Shown here piece after piece: positions 9,732-20,393 of a stretch of DNA of 64,000 bases (position 1 is its first letter; every line of letters starts with the position of its first letter). This stretch comes from Ostrinia nubilalis (taxonomy: Eukaryota > Arthropoda > Insecta > Lepidoptera > Crambidae), in NCBI RefSeq assembly GCF_963855985.1, contig NC_087095.1, positions 11,170,001 through 11,234,000 of the forward strand. Reading direction: 5' to 3'. Made by a program: the position numbers and the translations under genes. Below the pieces are notes generated by a model. The model did not search any database and was not told the origin of the DNA. It saw only the letters and a program-made list of their open reading frames with translations.

Positions 9732-11090
9732 CTAATGTGCTTGGGAGCCTCGGCGCCCTTGTGTGCCCCGCCGCCCTCGGTACGGTCCTCTTTGCTGCCC
9801 CCTTCCTCTGGGCGGATGTGCGCCCCTTGTGGTCCCCCTGTTGGGGGGAAACCGCGTTCCCCTTCCCCTGTTTGGGAATGTGGAAGTGGAGGTTGAGGGG
9901 GTGGAAGGGGGGTTGACCCGTTGTGGTCCTATGCGGACCTGCACGGTACCCTCAGGGGGGGTGGTAGTGGATGTGGGTACGGGGGTAGAGGTGGTGGTGG
10001 TTGCGGCGGTGGTCGGGGGTTCAGCGGAGGGTTTGGAGTCCTGTATGGGGCCCTTAATTCTGAACTGGACCTTTTTGAAGCCAATGTTGGCCTTTAGGTC
10101 CATCATCTTCAGGGCCTCACACGAGTGGTCGTCCAGGGATACGGTCAGAGTTAGACCTCCCTTGTCAACCTTCGTATTAAGGACCTTCCAATGCTCGGTG
10201 TTCAGACCCTTATTCTGAGCACCGAAGAGTTCTAAGGCCTGCGTTGCGCTGCTGGCTTCAGATATTGGAATATATACCACCCCCACATTAGGTTTTCGGA
10301 TTTCAGACTCGCTCAGGAGAACGAGGCTTGCTTCCGGCCACGGTTTGAGGGGGGGGACTATATTCTCAAGCCAGGTTTTTGAGTGCTCGTCCTCACACGT
10401 GATGAGGAGCCAACCTGGCTTAAAGGAGCAGCCCACGAATTTAGGCCCTTCGCCCCTTCCGGATCTGGCAATGCTTTGCAGGATGGTATTGCGCAGCGAC
10501 TCCAGTTGTGTGCTAGTCATCAAGGACTTGGAGTCTTTAATGCCGACCCGGATTGAGCGTACGGCCTCGCTGTAGGCTACGGTGGTTGAGGTGTTTAAGG
10601 TCTCACTCACCTTTGGGACTTTGGTTATATGTCCCTTTGGCGATTCCTCCTCCGAGCGAACCCGTTTTACCGGTTTACGCCCAGATTCAGGTTGCGAGGC
10701 CTTAGACTTGTACCCCATCTGCTTCAGCTCAGCGAAGCTCTTGACCGCCAGTGTTGAAGCCATACTCGGCTCCACTCCCAGCTGTCTCAGAGCTCCGAAG
10801 CGCTTTTTTGCCGCACTTGACATTTTCTCGCCAGTGGGTTTGGAGGCGGTGTATTCATCAGTCAGCGAGGGTGAGCCGCAAGCAGCCCTTTCTGCCGTGC
10901 TGATGGATTCCTCTGTCTCCATGCTGAGTTGCTCTGATATTTGGGTAGGTTGTTCTACTCCTTCTATCAGTGGCATAAGTTCCTGGCATAGGTCTTCCAG
11001 GTTACCGTTACTTTTTTTGGGAGAGCATTTATTCATGTTGGTCCCACGAGTAGCTAGGGAAAGTAGGTCCACTCCAGCAGAGCCCCGCAT
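9732..11090 (-). CDS. LINE ORF1 (gag-like) with DUF4780-like domain and RG-rich tail
   Basis: An intact 452-residue protein from ATG 11090 to TAG 9732, presumably the RNA-binding partner that packages element RNA with ORF2. Residues 1-165 are polar and basic, with KKRFGALRQLGVEP near 95-108. Residues about 173-345 look like DUF4780: Val-Gly-Cys-Ser-Phe near 218, LLITCEDEHSKTWLENIV (228-245), VVYIPISEAS (271-280), NKGLNTEHWKVL (293-304) and IGFKKVQFRI (336-345). A Pro/Thr/Ser-rich linker (355-405) leads to a tail rich in RG and RGR repeats (about 405-452). No CCHC zinc knuckles are visible, unlike many LINE gag proteins, so the RG tail may supply RNA binding (inference). A second Met at 19 is another possible start. 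ORF1 is in a different frame from ORF2. Confidence 0.88.
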   Translation of the reverse strand: MRGSAGVDLLSLATRGTNMNKCSPKKSNGNLEDLCQELMPLIEGVEQPTQISEQLSMETEESISTAERAACGSPSLTDEYTASKPTGEKMSSAAKKRFGALRQLGVEPSMASTLAVKSFAELKQMGYKSKASQPESGRKPVKRVRSEEESPKGHITKVPKVSETLNTSTTVAYSEAVRSIRVGIKDSKSLMTSTQLESLRNTILQSIARSGRGEGPKFVGCSFKPGWLLITCEDEHSKTWLENIVPPLKPWPEASLVLLSESEIRKPNVGVVYIPISEASSATQALELFGAQNKGLNTEHWKVLNTKVDKGGLTLTVSLDDHSCEALKMMDLKANIGFKKVQFRIKGPIQDSKPSAEPPTTAATTTTSTPVPTSTTTPPEGTVQVRIGPQRVNPPSTPSTSTSTFPNRGRGTRFPPNRGTTRGAHPPRGRGQQRGPYRGRRGTQGRRGSQAH

Positions 11091-11395
11091 GCCGGAGTAA
11101 GGCTATATACACCTCGAGGTCGCCTGGTATCGAGGGCCCACCGTTAGCGACTGAGCTCCCCCTCAGCCACGCATCTCTCGGCACGGTACGGATAACACCT
11201 TAGATTGGGTATCGAGTCTTCGGCCGCCAGGTACCGCGTCATTGAGATCCCATTATGGGATTTCAATGCAGCACTATCTGACGTTGCCCAGGATGAACCG
11301 CAACAGGCGCTACTATATCCCTTCCGACATGTCAGAGTGGATTCAGTAACAACCCAGTCTTTACGCGGAGGTAACTCGAACTGACACCCCTAAAC
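11091..11395 (-). promoter_or_regulatory. LINE 5' UTR
   Basis: These 305 bases lie between the upstream target-site duplication and the ORF1 ATG. LINEs of this group normally start transcription from an internal promoter in the 5' UTR. I cannot point to a specific core promoter motif here. The stretch is GC-richer than its flank and contains many short stops in all frames. Confidence 0.5.
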
Positions 11396-11409
11396 ATTGA
11401 CATTGGGTA
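11396..11409. repeat. Target-site duplication of the LINE (5' side)
   Basis: ATTGACATTGGGTA is identical to 5991-6004. Flanking bases differ (C before and G after, against T and T), which fixes the element's ends. Confidence 0.9.
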
Positions 11410-14400
11410 GCTCTTCTTGATGATTATTTTTTGAAATCGTGCTACTTTAATCGTAGGAATATTGTTAAGTGATTTAACATGACATTTCATATTATATTAT
11501 GTACGAATAGTGTATTTTAATTTTTATTATATAAGTCGAAGTCACAAACAAACGTTATTGCTTGCAGAGCTTTTTCTGATCCTCAAAAAATACACAGCAC
11601 CCTTATGTAAACGGAAGCCCACCGTTACATATTTCTTCAATCATCGGCAGCAACAACACGTATCGAAAACAAAACAAGCGAGATGAATTACACCGTGCAA
11701 AATATATCCCCCAGGACAAATCCGCAAACAAAACTGTGAAAATCGCACCGATATCTTTGGGGCAAAAACAAACGGGAGCATGGGGCGGGAGTTGTCACGG
11801 AGCCGCGTAGTCAGCGAGAAATGGAGTAACCCATTTTAAACTAGAATGAATTGCACGTCGTGGACTGCAGGTTCCCTGGAATGCTGCCCACTGACAGCGG
11901 GGGACACACGGCCAGAAAGGGCAAGCAGCGAGAACCACGGAAGTAAGGTGCTAACTGTGCTAAGGATGTAGGTCAGAAGTTGTCAGAACTTCCATTTTAT
12001 TCATGGTAAGAGCCATAGACTGTGTTAAAGGATCTTTAGTGTCTCGTCCATTTTCCGTAATTATGTCAGGTTAGAACTCAGACTGCTATAATTTAGATGC
12101 TCTTAATAAATAGACATTCTGATGTTACTGAATAAATGAATTTTCTTTGAGGAAATAAAGTTTCTTTTATTGGATGTTATAGAACATTCAATAAAACATG
12201 TATAGACATGTATAATCACTACTTGTACAATTTATTTTGTACATACAATTATACTTATTAATGAAATCCACTAACAAAGTAAGTAAACATTTTCAAGGCA
12301 CATTACAACAATTTGAAATCACATAGAAGCTGAACTTCTTTTAAGTTCGGTACCTACCAACGTCCAATAAATAAGTAGCAAAAGTGTCTGCAAATAAAGT
12401 TTCTCTACAAAAAGTAAGTTGTTGCGGCGGCCATTAGTCTAAAAGGATACAGTTTGGACGGAGGTTCGACAGTTACAAAGACAGTGTGTCCAGGGAAGCG
12501 CCGGCGGACACGCCCCGGTAACTGGGCACAAACTACCGCACCAATATTGACTTTTACTCCCTAAAACTTCCTCATTCCGCCTCTAATTAATATTTTTTGC
12601 ATTCCCGTTTGTCTTTTAAATTGGAATGTACGCAAACCAATTGCGTTATGGCGTGTTTTAATGACTTTTCAGTCACAAATTAAACCATTCGGAGAATTGG
12701 GCTCCATTTTTTACGAATCGCACAAAATAAAAATGTTTAAAATATAAATTGTAGACTTGCATTTGTGGTACAAATATTTTTTTACAATTTTATTACTTTT
12801 GTATTGAAAACCAAAATTTTGTTTATTTTACGTAGCACAAAAGTACTGACGCTATTATTTGCCTTCGTAAAAATTCTGTGGCCCTACCTAATATTCAGAT
12901 AAATTAAAATAACCTATAATAAACGTTTTTTTTTAGTCCGCGGGACAGTGAACTGGTTAATTCCGACTCAATCTCGTCCGATTGTCTTAGAAATCGATAC
13001 AGTCAATTATTACAAGGAGCTTCAGCGAACAGGGGACACCTTCGCTAACGACGCCACCTCTCTTGGCACCAAACCGGCAATCTTGTCGAACACCATTTTT
13101 TCTTTCATTAATTACAAGTGACAAACTTATATTACTACTTAATCTGGACAGCTGAGAAACTATTCTGCTTATGAAGCTTATTTTCTTTATAGTGGTGTGT
13201 TTTTGTAATAATGTTTGTTATTGTGGTACCGATGTGACATAGCGATTCGACACATGAATGTATTGGAGTCGTTTTCTATAGAAAGCCAGCGCCGTATTTC
13301 CAATCCATTTCATTCATATGATAGGGTGACATAACCGCTCACTCTGCAGCCTATTATTGTGTCATATTTATTCATTCTTATTTTTTTATTTCACTTCACT
13401 ATATCTTAGAGACAGAAGGAAAGTTTTTCCTGTAGCACGAAAACGATTTTGAATTGACGCATCATAATAAGTTCAAAGGCAATATTGATCACCAAGTTAT
13501 TACTGAAAGTAATTTCCTAGTTTAGCTGCAATAGCAGTTGCCAATTCTAAAATGTCTACCTGGAACTAATTTCGCTCCACCATCGCACGTTGCAAATCCC
13601 TGGCACGATCATACCACCTTGTAATCACTGCACAGTAACAATCAAGCTTGTGGTCCAGCCGATTGATCCCCGAATAGCTCTCCGACTTGAGCCAATAAAG
13701 ATCTTTTCGCCAATTGGATGGGATCACGGATTGCTCGAGACGCAACGAGGATTACCACAAGTACATGGGGTGAGTTATGTGCGTTATTGCCGAACGGGGT
13801 TAGGAGGATCGAGTGTGCATTGCTGAAATAGCTAATACAGTTATCTCTGTCTTTGCGAAGTTTCCCGGAACGTTTTATCCAATGAAATGTTTCGGAGCAT
13901 TCTTCTGGTCAAACTTAGATTGCCGGTCTCTTTGTAAGAACTTATGACTCTATCACTTAATCGCGTGATTAGTTGAGCATGGTATGCGGTTTCATAGGTC
14001 AGCGAAACGCAATGGGGTTACAGTTAATTCCTTCTTGCGGCCTGCATGCCAATCTTCGACTAGTTTAGTTACATTAGTTTATTACATTTATTGAAAAAGT
14101 AGCTATAAAAAAGATCAAAATAACCGTTGGTCAATGTTGACGATATTATTTTTCGTACTACCTATTTCACTTTAAATTTGAATGAACGCATTTGCGTACA
14201 CAAACAGGTCACAAATTGAAACCAACAGTGTGCAAAAAACGTTTTTAGACTTAAAACGTTTTACACAATTTTAGGATCCACTGAGCGCGTAGTCAATTTA
14301 AAACGCAACGACCATCCAAAGTTGGAACGTCACTAATACAACGGAGTAATTAAAACCGTTTGTCAATTGATCCATCTCTTCGACAACCCTCGAAGCAGTT

Positions 14401-14817
14401 ATCAATCACATATAATTAAATTTGGAACTCCCCTTGCCGCAGAAACCGAAATATGCGTTGTACATCCGATAAAACATGAACACTTCTAAATGGAAATTCC
14501 GGAGTTAGCTTCGTTAACAACCCAACTTTATTCATTAGCGTGTATTGTCTACTGAATTTATTCGTCAGGTCGAACACGGCCAAACTCCGGCAACATTTTG
14601 CACTCCTTGAGACTTCACTAAATATTTCCATCGTATTTTGTTTATCTTACGGACACAGAATGCCAACTTTTCACGTAATTTAACAGGAGTTTACAACTCG
14701 AGCAACTTTCTTACAATCGTTCGTACATATTCATTCGTATTAAGTACGTAGCGAATTGTTTTGGATGGTTTAATTACAGCACACGCGATTTAATGTCAAA
14801 AGAATCGTTCGCGTTTA
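11410..14817. other. No gene or repeat recognised
   Basis: About 3.4 kb of mostly AT-rich DNA. An open frame of 78 codons at 13590-13826 (plus) and one of 71 at 14416-14631 (minus) show no known domain. The stretch 11760-11960 is somewhat GC-richer but not coding-like. Nothing could be assigned. Confidence 0.4.
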
Positions 14818-14821
14818 TTAA
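14818..14821. repeat. TTAA at the left edge of copy A
   Basis: TTAA directly abuts GGCTTGGTATTTCT, the same junction seen at the right end of copy B (43798-43801, inverted). This fits a TTAA target site. The opposite edge of copy A (after 20393) reads TGTT instead. Confidence 0.55.
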
Positions 14822-15065
14822 GGCTTGGTATTTCTTCTAAAGTAGGTATTTCACGCTGTCAAAATCTGCGCGCGCAATTCTTCGCCGAAAACAGCGCGTC
14901 AAAGAGCTCCCGCCACAATTTCCAGCTACAGTCTAATTTTTTAGAAATCAGCAGAAATGTCATCAAAAATGGCCAACTGACATAAAAATATTTTTAGTCT
15001 GTGAACTAGTGATGCGACAAAACCTCTCGTTAATCGCGAAGTGAAATTATTGTAGTACTTGCGTA

Positions 15066-15296
15066 TCATCGCCGGCATAATCGCCGGGTGATCGTAAAAA
15101 TACTAAAAATATGCAACAAAGTCGCGACATTGAATGTGAACTGATTATGAAGTTTTCGAGAACAGGAAACAAACTGTATGCACAAATGTAATAAAAAAAC
15201 ACACTGGACAGTAAAACAATCAATGATATCCGTAAAGTTAATAAACTTCAAATAGTTGCAAAAAGTTCTGTTTGACAGTGTTGCTACTAGTGACAT
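15066..15296 (-). other. Unrecognised open frame inside copy A
   Basis: An open frame of 76 codons lies in the part of copy A that is missing from copy B. It is rich in Phe, Leu, Cys and Thr, with no motif I recognise. It could be chance; if copy A once encoded a transposase, this interval would be the place to search for its remains. Confidence 0.2.
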
Positions 15297-17566
15297 CTCG
15301 CTCGCTCAGTTCTTTGTTGCTCTATTCCGCTAGGGAGGTAATTTAAGATGCTATCAATTGAAAGATTTTTATTTTCTTTTATTTTATTTACTTATATATA
15401 GGAAAATAAGCAATGGAACAATACGTAAGCATAATTGCATAAAAAAGTAAAATAATTTCGTTTAAATAAAACCGACTAAAAATTAAACTGACTCCGAAAA
15501 AGTATACACTAAAAGTAGAAAAATAATTTTACGTCATCTCCAATATTGTCGAAGTTATCGTTGGAAAGGAAAACTAAACAAAGTATCGTATATTTTTTAT
15601 TTAAAATTAATCAGTAATCGGAATAAGTGAATACTTAAAATAATATCGATTAAATTTACAGATTATTGTCTATGACTCACAGGTTACAGCACTGATTTGT
15701 CAGAGACAAGTCATAGACAATATGGAGATAACACATGATTTTAAACGTCAAGTCAATTTGACAAGTCTCACAAATTTTCATCGTCCACGTATTTTGCTAA
15801 AATAATTTGTTTCAAAGATTGATTTCAAACTTGTATAAACGTGAAAATAAAGTTGGTTTCATGGGCTTGTTAAATAATGTGTATGATATTATGAACACGT
15901 AAGTGATTATGGTGTAATTGTGTATGAAAGTGTTTGTTTACATCTCTGCTGGATTCTAAAAAATCAAGGTATACACAGTATAGAAATACGCAGTTGGTTA
16001 GGTTAGGTTGACTTCCTTCCCTTCAAGCGTCACACTCACAACACTTTCTAATAGAAATCATATCCAAGTGATACAAATTAAAACACCTTTCAGACTTTTT
16101 GGGAATATATTCTAGAATCGAATAAATATAAAATATAACTGCAGAAGTAAACACTGTTCAAAGTGGCCGTGGCGTCGCCCGACCTTCTGGAAGTTCTGCG
16201 CCGGCTTAAAGAATTTCAAGATTACGTCACCCGACCTATCGGTAGGCCCTTGGGAGCTTGAGCGAATGGAATTTTTTTTTATGATAAGTTACTCTTAGTA
16301 GCGATTATTTAGAGCTTGGATAATAAATTTAATTATAGTTGTTGCAATTCACGAAGCTTTGCATGTGGTTAATAACATTAATCAGTATAGGTACGCATCA
16401 ATTTTGTTCAGTCTCTTTGTTTATTAATAAATAAAAATATCATACTAAAATTGCAGAAACATATTTGTTTGTATTGGTCTGGGTGTTTTCTTTCTATAAT
16501 ATGTATGACGTATGTACGGGGTTCTGTACCTATCGAAAATTGCTATAAGCATCACACGTGGTTACCTGCGTACCTCTGTGCACTCATGGGAGTTTAAGCA
16601 GAGGTCCCTAGAGTTTGACTTTGAGCTTTGTTTATAGTCATTACGAAGCAGACTGATGGGAAACTGCACTGTCTTGAATTCGAAAGGGTAATTTGACGGT
16701 GTTTGGGGAATTCTAGGAATAAATACAGAGTCTCCTCATTGAGATTGAGACATTTCAATTTGAGATTTCACTTGACATTGAACACAATCTGAAATGGAGT
16801 TTTCAAACACTTGTAAAAATAAAAAGTAATTAAATCAAAGGCACTAAGTAGTATTGATATCAACTTCGAAGAAAATGACTGCCAAAATTACTTTCTACCC
16901 GTTCCACACGTCTTTCATGAATTATATTAAGGTATTGTTAAACTAAATTTCAAGTAGATTGAACCAAGGAATCACTTTGTCCCATACAAACTTTGCCCCC
17001 TTTTTTCACCCCCTTCATTTCATGACCCCATTTCGGAAAATCTTTTCTTATGAGATGCCTACGTCATAAAAAGAACACACCTTCCAACTTTCAGGTCTCT
17101 ACGATATCCGTCAGTCATTTAGGACAAAGCATTTTTATTAGTTGTTCAAAACTCTATCGTTCCAGGTATGTCATTGACAGGAGGGCGCTACTATCTTAAT
17201 GGGTTATTCATTAGTCCACTTGACATTTCAGAATCGTTTGACTTTAGATACCTAAGCGATTTGATATTCGGAGTCTTTTAATGAAATCAAGTTCTGAAAT
17301 AACTTGAGGTGTTGTACCCGATCAAGCTTTTCATTGCAGGACAGTTAAATAGTTTTATTATTAGTTTCTTCTCTAAGTCTTAATTTGTCAGAGTAGGTAA
17401 AGGCTCCATGAGAGCAAAATTTAGCTTTATAATAGTTTTTAATTTTTTTCTTGAAATATTTGACGCCTTGTAATCTCTTGTAATCTCTCGTTAATATAGG
17501 TCCACACAAATAAAGAATGTTTGAATTCGACTTTAATAATTATGCTCTTACATAATTATAAATAAA

Positions 17567-17757
17567 CTAGCTTTCCGCCCGCCGCTTCGCCCGCGTGGAA
17601 TTTTTTGGTTTTTATATAACTTATTACACTCAGATATAATGTGGCTTTCTATTGGTGAAAGATTTTTTAAAATCAGTTCAGTAGATCCCGAGATTACCCC
17701 TTACAATTTAACAAATATACAAACACACAAACTTTACCTTTTTATAATATTAGATTA
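17567..17757 (-). mobile_element. Short Helitron-like element
   Basis: The minus strand begins with TAATCTAATATTATAAAAAGG near 17757, then a GTGTGTTTGTATATTTG-type segment, and ends at CTAG (17567-17570) preceded by a GC-rich 3' end. About 190 bases, non-autonomous. The 5' and 3' ends match the rules of the Helitron copies at 4500 and 19081. Confidence 0.65.
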
Positions 17758-17774
17758 TAGATAGGTAATTTGAA

Positions 17775-18165
17775 ACCCTATCTGGGGGCACGGCAGTGCC
17801 CCCGCCAAGTCGAGCGCGAAGCAAACACTGCCGTACCATCCTTTACTGGAACCATTTCGCCGCATTTTCAGGCCCCTATTTGAGAACCTCTGGATAAGAC
17901 CAGAACGCAGAAATTTTCGTCATCTAGTAAGCTATAATCACGTACTTAAAATCCAAAATTTCAAGTCTGTTGGTCATTTAGTTCCGAAGTTAAGCGAAAG
18001 CAAAGTTTCGCATTTACGACACTCACTCACTGATAATCATCAAAATAGAACTAGTACTTCCCATAAACTCAGAGAGCTGAAATTTGGTACAGAGTTAGGG
18101 TTTAATGGCCACATAAAGGGAAAACTATAAAAACTAGGAAAATCGAAGATCTGGAGTAACACCAC
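17775..18165. repeat. GC-rich hairpin and following repeat-like segment
   Basis: GGGGGCAC (17784-17791), loop GGCA, then GTGCCCCC (17796-17803) make a perfect 8-bp stem. ACTGCCGTACC follows at 17826. The downstream 350 bases (CTGAAATTTGGTACAGAGTTAG and similar) have the wording of a dispersed repeat, but no second copy was found in this window. Confidence 0.45.
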
Positions 18166-18481
18166 ATTCATAATAAATACTACTCCGGCACCGTGGTATT
18201 CGCCTGTATCGCTCACCGCTAGATGGCGCTAGCACTAGCAAGCGGTGTCCAGATTTTTTTCCTTTCTAGAGCCCCCCGTCGATTAAGTTGAATGTTGTGT
18301 AATTTGCATTTCGTTGATTTCGTTTATTATATTGTAAGGTTCGCTAAGGTTATGTTATTTAAACAATTCTGATTCGTTGTCCATTTTAAAGGTCGTTGAG
18401 TTTATTTGTGTTTAATATCGTAAAAAATGTCGATTAAACGACGACGTTAAATAATTTTGCCACTTTTTACAAAAAGAAGTG

Positions 18482-18987
18482 AAATCCTACCAAAAACATT
18501 CTGTAAAAAACTAGCCAAGTCTCGATGGAGCTGCTTGTTTATCTCTAAAAAGTAATGAAATCTAGACAAAGTCGTGCCAAGTCTATGGTTCCTTACTGCG
18601 ATTTCTTTATTATTATAGTTAATGTTGTGTGACTTGGCCGTTGAAGGGTACAAAACCAGGTAATCCATGACACCATTGCACCAATCTGTCGCCAGAACCG
18701 CTACCCATTGGCGATGGAAAATTGCCACTTGGAAAACGTTGATTCAATAACCAGTAAATTGTAGGTTTAATAAAGCTGCGTATTTCAATAATACTTATTG
18801 TATGATTATCTTAATAAAGATTGTTCAACGGCCAAGTCACACAACATTAACTATAATAATAAAGAAATCGCAGTAAGGAACCATAGACTTGGCACGACTT
18901 TGTCTAGATTTCATTACTTTTTAGAGATAAACAAGCAGCTCCATCGAGACTTGGCTAGTTTTTTACAGAATGTTTTTGGTGGGATTT
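18482..18987. repeat. 164-bp near-perfect inverted repeat with 178-base spacer
   Basis: The left arm 18482-18645 and right arm 18824-18987 pair end to end without gaps. The only mismatch I find is T18488 against G18981, a G-U wobble in RNA. Each arm carries the same open frame (LGTTLSRFHYFLEINKQLHR and neighbours), read on the minus strand on the left and the plus strand on the right. That protein is not one I recognise. The spacer contains two AATAAA signals (near 18769 and 18813). A transcript across it would fold into a long dsRNA. It lies inside copy A. Confidence 0.92.
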
Positions 18988-19080
18988 TGTTTTATTCTTT
19001 TTTTTATTTTAAATATTTCACGATCCAAACTAATATTAAGTAAATGCTAAATAGTAAATATTAGTTTGGATTGTGAAATA

Positions 19081-19457
19081 TCCTACTAATATTATAAAGG
19101 CGAAAGTTTGGATGTCTGGATGTCATGATGTCTGGATGTTTGTTACTCTTTCACGCAAAAACTACTGAACGGATTTTGTTAAAACTTTACAGTATTATTG
19201 TTTATAACCCAGATTAACATTATGACGATATGTGGCAAATAAATTTCAATAAATAAATAAGACGTGTCTAAAAGCGCCATCTATCGTCATTGGTTAAAAT
19301 CTACAGCACTGGACAAACTACGGTATGACGTTCGTAAATATTCATTCGGGGGAAACCGTGAAACGCCATCTATCAACATGGGTAAAATGAGGTAAAACAT
19401 CATATCTAACGGGGGTAAAACGAGGTCCACGCGAACGAAGTCGCGGGCGGCCGCTAG
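19081..19457 (+). mobile_element. Helitron-like element with both ends
   Basis: It starts TCCTACTAATATTATAAAGG after an A (19080) and ends CGGGCGGCCGCTAG before a T (19458). This fits Helitron rules: a TC start, a GC-rich 3' end with CTRR, and insertion between A and T. Internal wording (TTTGTTACTCTTTCACGC, ACTGAACGGATTTTGTT) is shared with 4500-4831 and 54780-54870. It encodes no Rep/helicase and is non-autonomous. It lies within copy A and is absent from copy B, so it inserted into A. Confidence 0.75.
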
Positions 19458-19682
19458 TTTATAATAGGTAGCTTTCCCTCCGCAACCTTATTGGTATTCC
19501 ATGTATGTGTCTTTTAACTGAGTTCTGTTAAACATTTCATGTAAAATTTGTCCAATTATAACTCTATTTACATCTGCATCTGTAAGCAAGGATTCATGTT
19601 CTCCAGCCCAGATGCCGAGTAAACAGAATCGTCTTTCAGTGACGTGCAGCTGCCCCTATATTTGACCCACTGACCTAATTTT

Positions 19683-20393
19683 TTTTTATTTATTTGTGTC
19701 AGTGTGCTCTTCTAAAGAGTGAAGACGATTGTATGTAGGTACTATTAAAATGTAATTTTAACTCATTGGTTTTGTCTCATATTTGAGGAATGTATCATGA
19801 GTAGAGTCTTAGTTTAAAAGGATGCCAACGATTTAAATTTCAATAGGTAGACAAAATTCAGAATTCTTAATTATCAAAAATTTTAGCTTTCTCCAGTAAC
19901 ACTGGTATTATTATACTGTGACTCATCAAAGTCATCATTGTCAAAAATATTGACAAATCGAGAACTGTCACGGCCAAAAAACTGGCACGCGTCCGTCCTC
20001 CGTAAGCGCCACCGCGCGACTGATTGAGATTGTCCAAGCCGTCATGGGCGATTTTTTCCACATTTTTTAACATAGTAACTAAATAAGACGCAATATAAAA
20101 ATTTCATCCGTTAAAAGCCCTCAAGTTATTTCTGTACTTTAGTTTAGTAAAAGATTCAGAATCTCAAATCGCTTATTTTAAAAATAAAACCATTATTAGA
20201 AAACGAATAGAGGTAACTTTGGGAATTTATTCTATCGAGTCAACTTCATCAAATCGTGTTTCCATCCGTTAATAGCCCTAGAAAATATCCTCAACTATGC
20301 CCAAAAAAAATCTTAGCCTTTTATTTTACTGTTTAGTACCTCAAAAATGAAAAATGAAAACCTCATTTTCGCCATTTTCTCTGTTACCCGGCC
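19683..20393 (-). repeat. Copy A homology block 3
   Basis: About 700 bases match 41608-42450 inverted, including a short frame MLKNVEKI...DNLNQSRGGAYGGRTR present in both copies (20073-19867 minus; 41928-42119 plus). It provides the empty site for the MITE at 42306-42412: here CACTCTTTAGAAGAGCAC (inverted, near 19711-19728) is uninterrupted. The short frame diverges between copies and contains no known domain. Confidence 0.85.

Larger units (their letters stand above)
6005..11395 (-). mobile_element. Near full-length LOA-like non-LTR retrotransposon
   Basis: This 5.39 kb insertion is bounded by a perfect 14-bp duplication. On the minus strand it has a 305-base 5' UTR (11395-11091), ORF1 (11090-9732), a 28-base gap, ORF2 (9703-6084, broken) and a short 3' UTR ending in A-rich sequence (AATAATAAAATAACAA). 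ORF2 has the order endonuclease, RT, RNase H, Cys/His motif, which fits the R1/LOA/I group of LINEs. The wording of the endonuclease and YADD region and the DUF4780-like ORF1 fit LOA best. The coding part is richer in GC than its flanks. Intact ends plus an identical duplication imply a fairly recent, full-length insertion, although ORF2 now carries lesions. Confidence 0.9.
14822..20393 (-). mobile_element. Copy A: large TTAA-type element, inverted relative of 41608-43797
   Basis: Three blocks match copy B in inverted, collinear order: 14822-14912 with about 43705-43797, 15966-16590 with about 43058-43702, and 19683-20393 with about 41608-42450. Identity is high but clearly below 100%. Between blocks A carries about 1.05 kb (14913-15965) and 3.1 kb (16591-19682) not found in B. 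The second interval includes Helitrons and an inverted repeat, so part of the extra length is later insertion. The outer ends are GGCTTGGTA (left) and, inverted, GGCCGGGTA (right). No transposase is visible. A piggyBac-like non-autonomous element is the best reading. Confidence 0.55.

Noticed and set aside
7128..9916. Plus-strand frames across ORF2
   Set aside because: Antisense shadows of endonuclease and RT codons; no domain of their own.
9763..11100. Long plus-strand frames opposite ORF1 (151 and 172 codons)
   Set aside because: They mirror the GC-rich ORF1 on the other strand; low-complexity Val/Gly-rich reading of the RG tail and Thr-rich linker.
15997..16012. Telomeric (TTAGG)n repeat
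   Set aside because: Only two units (GGTTAGGTTAGG), and the same words occur at the homologous place in copy B (about 43650); part of the repeat, not a telomere.
19867..20073. 68-codon frame (also at 41928-42119) as a conserved gene
   Set aside because: Present in both copies only because the whole 700-base block is duplicated; substitutions include non-conservative changes and no domain is seen.
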